Assembly: GCA_003644335.1 (NCBI GenBank)
Contig: QNCB01000007.1
Coordinates: forward strand, 1-13,889
DNA: 13,889 nt
Reading direction: 5' to 3'
DNA from: Planctomycetota bacterium
GTDB taxonomy: Bacteria; Planctomycetota; Phycisphaerae; SM23-33
Shown: in pieces, positions 12,886-13,889 of the stretch
How positions within the stretch are numbered: the stretch's first letter is position 1
Layout: every line of letters begins with the position of its first letter
Translations under genes and position numbers: made by a program
Notes under the pieces: model-generated
What the model was told of the DNA's origin: nothing
Database searches by the model: none
What the model saw: only the letters and a program-made list of their open reading frames with translations

Positions 12886-12942
12886 GTAGCACAGCCGCCC
12901 CCGGCTGTGTTCTTCGTGGCGTGGGCGTCTCGCCCATGCGGA
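12886..12942. repeat. Compound element: CACAGCCG hairpin plus REP-like copy 3
   Basis: In the gap between the convergent mlaF and sigma-factor genes, CACAGCCG-CCCC-CGGCTGTG (12890-12909) forms a perfect 8-bp stem. Then, after TTCTTCGTGGC, comes GTGGGCG-TCT-CGCCCATG (12921-12938), the third copy of the GGGCGTCTCGCCC family. Both hairpins are symmetrical enough to fold in transcripts from either side, so they may end both operons, though neither has a long T-run. Frames across it give well-worn spurious peptides such as GVGVSPM. Confidence 0.68.
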
Positions 12943-12980
12943 AACGTGGTTGCAAACGCCGCAACGACGGCACCTGGCAA

Positions 12981-13769
12981 TCAGGCAGCCAACTTGGCAG
13001 GTTCTTCGGCAAATCGTTTTTTCAGGCGGGAGATTATCTCCGCGTGTTTTTGGCTTACCCGCCCTTCGGAAATGGCCAGGGTCTGGGCGATGTCCTTCAT
13101 CAGTGCCCCTTGGTAGTAGTATCGCACGATGATGCTCCGCTCGCCGCGGTTCATTTCCCGCAGCATGACGTTCCACAGGTCGTGTTGAATCGCAGAGCGG
13201 TCGGGGGGCGGTTCTTTTTGGCTTGGCGGCAGGGCCCATTCGTCATTGTCTTGCTGCTCGACGCCGCCACAGCCTGATATGTTGTGTATGGAAATTATCT
13301 TGGCTGGGTTGGCGTAGCGGCAGCAGCGGGCGTATTCTCTCGGCGAGACGTTCAGCTCCTGTTTCAGCTCGGTTTCCGTCGGTGCTCGGCCCAACCTGCT
13401 TCGCACTGCCCAACTGGCCTGGTCAAACAGCCTGGCGCGTCGGCCAATCGACCGCGGCACCCAGTTGCCCTGTCGCAGTTCGTCGAGCATGGCTCCGCGA
13501 ATTCGTATCCATCCATAGGTCGAGAAGACAACGCCTCGAGCAGGGTTGAAATTGTCCACCGCGTTTACCAGCCCGAGGTGCCCCGCGGAGACCAGGTCGT
13601 CGATATTCACCGTCGGGGAGGAGTAAAGTCTGCTCCGCAATGTCTCGGCGATATGCCGAACCAGCGGAATATGGTACTCGATGAGTTTTTCCCGGGCGGC
13701 CATATCGCCATGGTCTCTAAAGCGATTCCACCAGTTAGCGACTCGATTGTCATCATCTACGGTAGACAT
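12981..13769 (-). CDS. Sigma-70 family, FliA/WhiG/SigF-type (group 3) sigma factor
   Basis: A 262-residue alternative sigma factor. Region 2 (about 26-108) contains EYHIPLVRHIAETL, NIDDLVSAGHLGLVNAVDNF, FSTYGWIRIRGAMLDELR and NWVPRS, the last being typical of the FliA/WhiG/SigB/SigF group. Region 3 spans about 112-160. Region 4 (about 198-252) carries the DNA-binding helix-turn-helix MKDIAQTLAISEGRVSQKHAEI, split as MKDIAQTLAISEG and RVSQKHAEI. The start at 13769 is fixed by GGAGG 7 nt upstream, which is present as an exact tandem duplicate; the open frame before it is non-coding. A kinase and a STAS protein of the kind that control such sigma factors lie a few kilobases away on the other strand. 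Group 3 is well supported; whether it serves stress, development or motility cannot be told. Confidence 0.93.
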   Translation of the reverse strand: MSTVDDDNRVANWWNRFRDHGDMAAREKLIEYHIPLVRHIAETLRSRLYSSPTVNIDDLVSAGHLGLVNAVDNFNPARGVVFSTYGWIRIRGAMLDELRQGNWVPRSIGRRARLFDQASWAVRSRLGRAPTETELKQELNVSPREYARCCRYANPAKIISIHNISGCGGVEQQDNDEWALPPSQKEPPPDRSAIQHDLWNVMLREMNRGERSIIVRYYYQGALMKDIAQTLAISEGRVSQKHAEIISRLKKRFAEEPAKLAA

Positions 13770-13795
13770 TTCACTTCCTCCCTTCACTTCCTCCC
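13770..13795 (-). promoter_or_regulatory. Tandemly duplicated ribosome-binding site of the sigma-factor gene
   Basis: The 13-base unit TTCACTTCCTCCC occurs twice without a gap (13770-13782 and 13783-13795). On the minus strand this reads GGGAGGAAGTGAA twice and then ATG. Each copy has a near-perfect Shine-Dalgarno, 7 and 20 nt from the start codon; only the first is correctly spaced. The rest of the upstream sequence to the window edge shows no clear promoter. Confidence 0.8.
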
Positions 13796-13889
13796 TGCCT
13801 GGGTTTGCAGGCAATTCTCGGTTGCTATGCACACGGAGTTTCGGCCTGAGTGTTTGCACTGGTACAAAGCTGCGTCGGCGGCCTGGAGC

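Noticed and set aside
12858..13277. Plus-strand frames in the mlaF-sigma gap
   Set aside because: They start in hairpin repeat DNA and continue antisense to the sigma-factor gene.

Overview
The window looks like chromosomal DNA of a Planctomycetota bacterium, most likely of the Phycisphaerae type. This is a judgement from the whole picture: actinobacterial-type inositol-phosphate synthase and CDP-alcohol phosphotransferase genes, a HicB with the long N-terminal arm and C-terminal ribbon-helix-helix that I associate with planctomycetes, a secreted protein with no family I recognise, and gene gaps filled with short 'word-like' repeats such as GGGCGTCTCGCCCATGC. Coding DNA is GC-rich and gaps are AT-rich. 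No phage, integrase, transposase or CRISPR array is visible.

Left part (1-4589). A large membrane-anchored SurA/PpiD-like protein is followed by tRNA-Phe(GAA). Facing them on the minus strand are a homocysteine S-methyltransferase family enzyme, a secreted protein of unknown function, and a lone ribosomal protein bL27 gene (rpmA) with a strong intrinsic terminator.

Middle (4590-9409). On the minus strand, ino1 (inositol-3-phosphate synthase) and a CDP-alcohol phosphatidyltransferase form a two-gene operon, which together predicts an inositol phospholipid. ino1 is divergent from a small two-helix membrane protein, and between their two predicted promoters lies a perfect 25-bp inverted repeat. 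Then come tRNA-Lys(CUU), a HicA-HicB toxin-antitoxin pair behind an 18-bp palindrome, and dapB of lysine/diaminopimelate synthesis.

Right part (9410-13889). In order: a HEAT-like lipoprotein translationally coupled to an RsbW/SpoIIAB-type kinase; a STAS-domain protein (anti-anti-sigma factor or MlaB) whose stop overlaps the start of an MlaE-type permease; an MlaF-type ATPase; and, convergently, a FliA/WhiG/SigF-type sigma factor with a duplicated ribosome-binding site. All parts of a partner-switching sigma circuit and three of the parts of a Mla lipid transporter share one neighbourhood, with the STAS protein able to belong to either. No MCE (MlaD) gene is in the window.

Gaps at 4590-4863, 7577-7700, 9410-9660, 10483-10753 and 11908-12007 are built from the same families of short degenerate repeats, in both orientations, one of which seems to supply a promoter -35 element.
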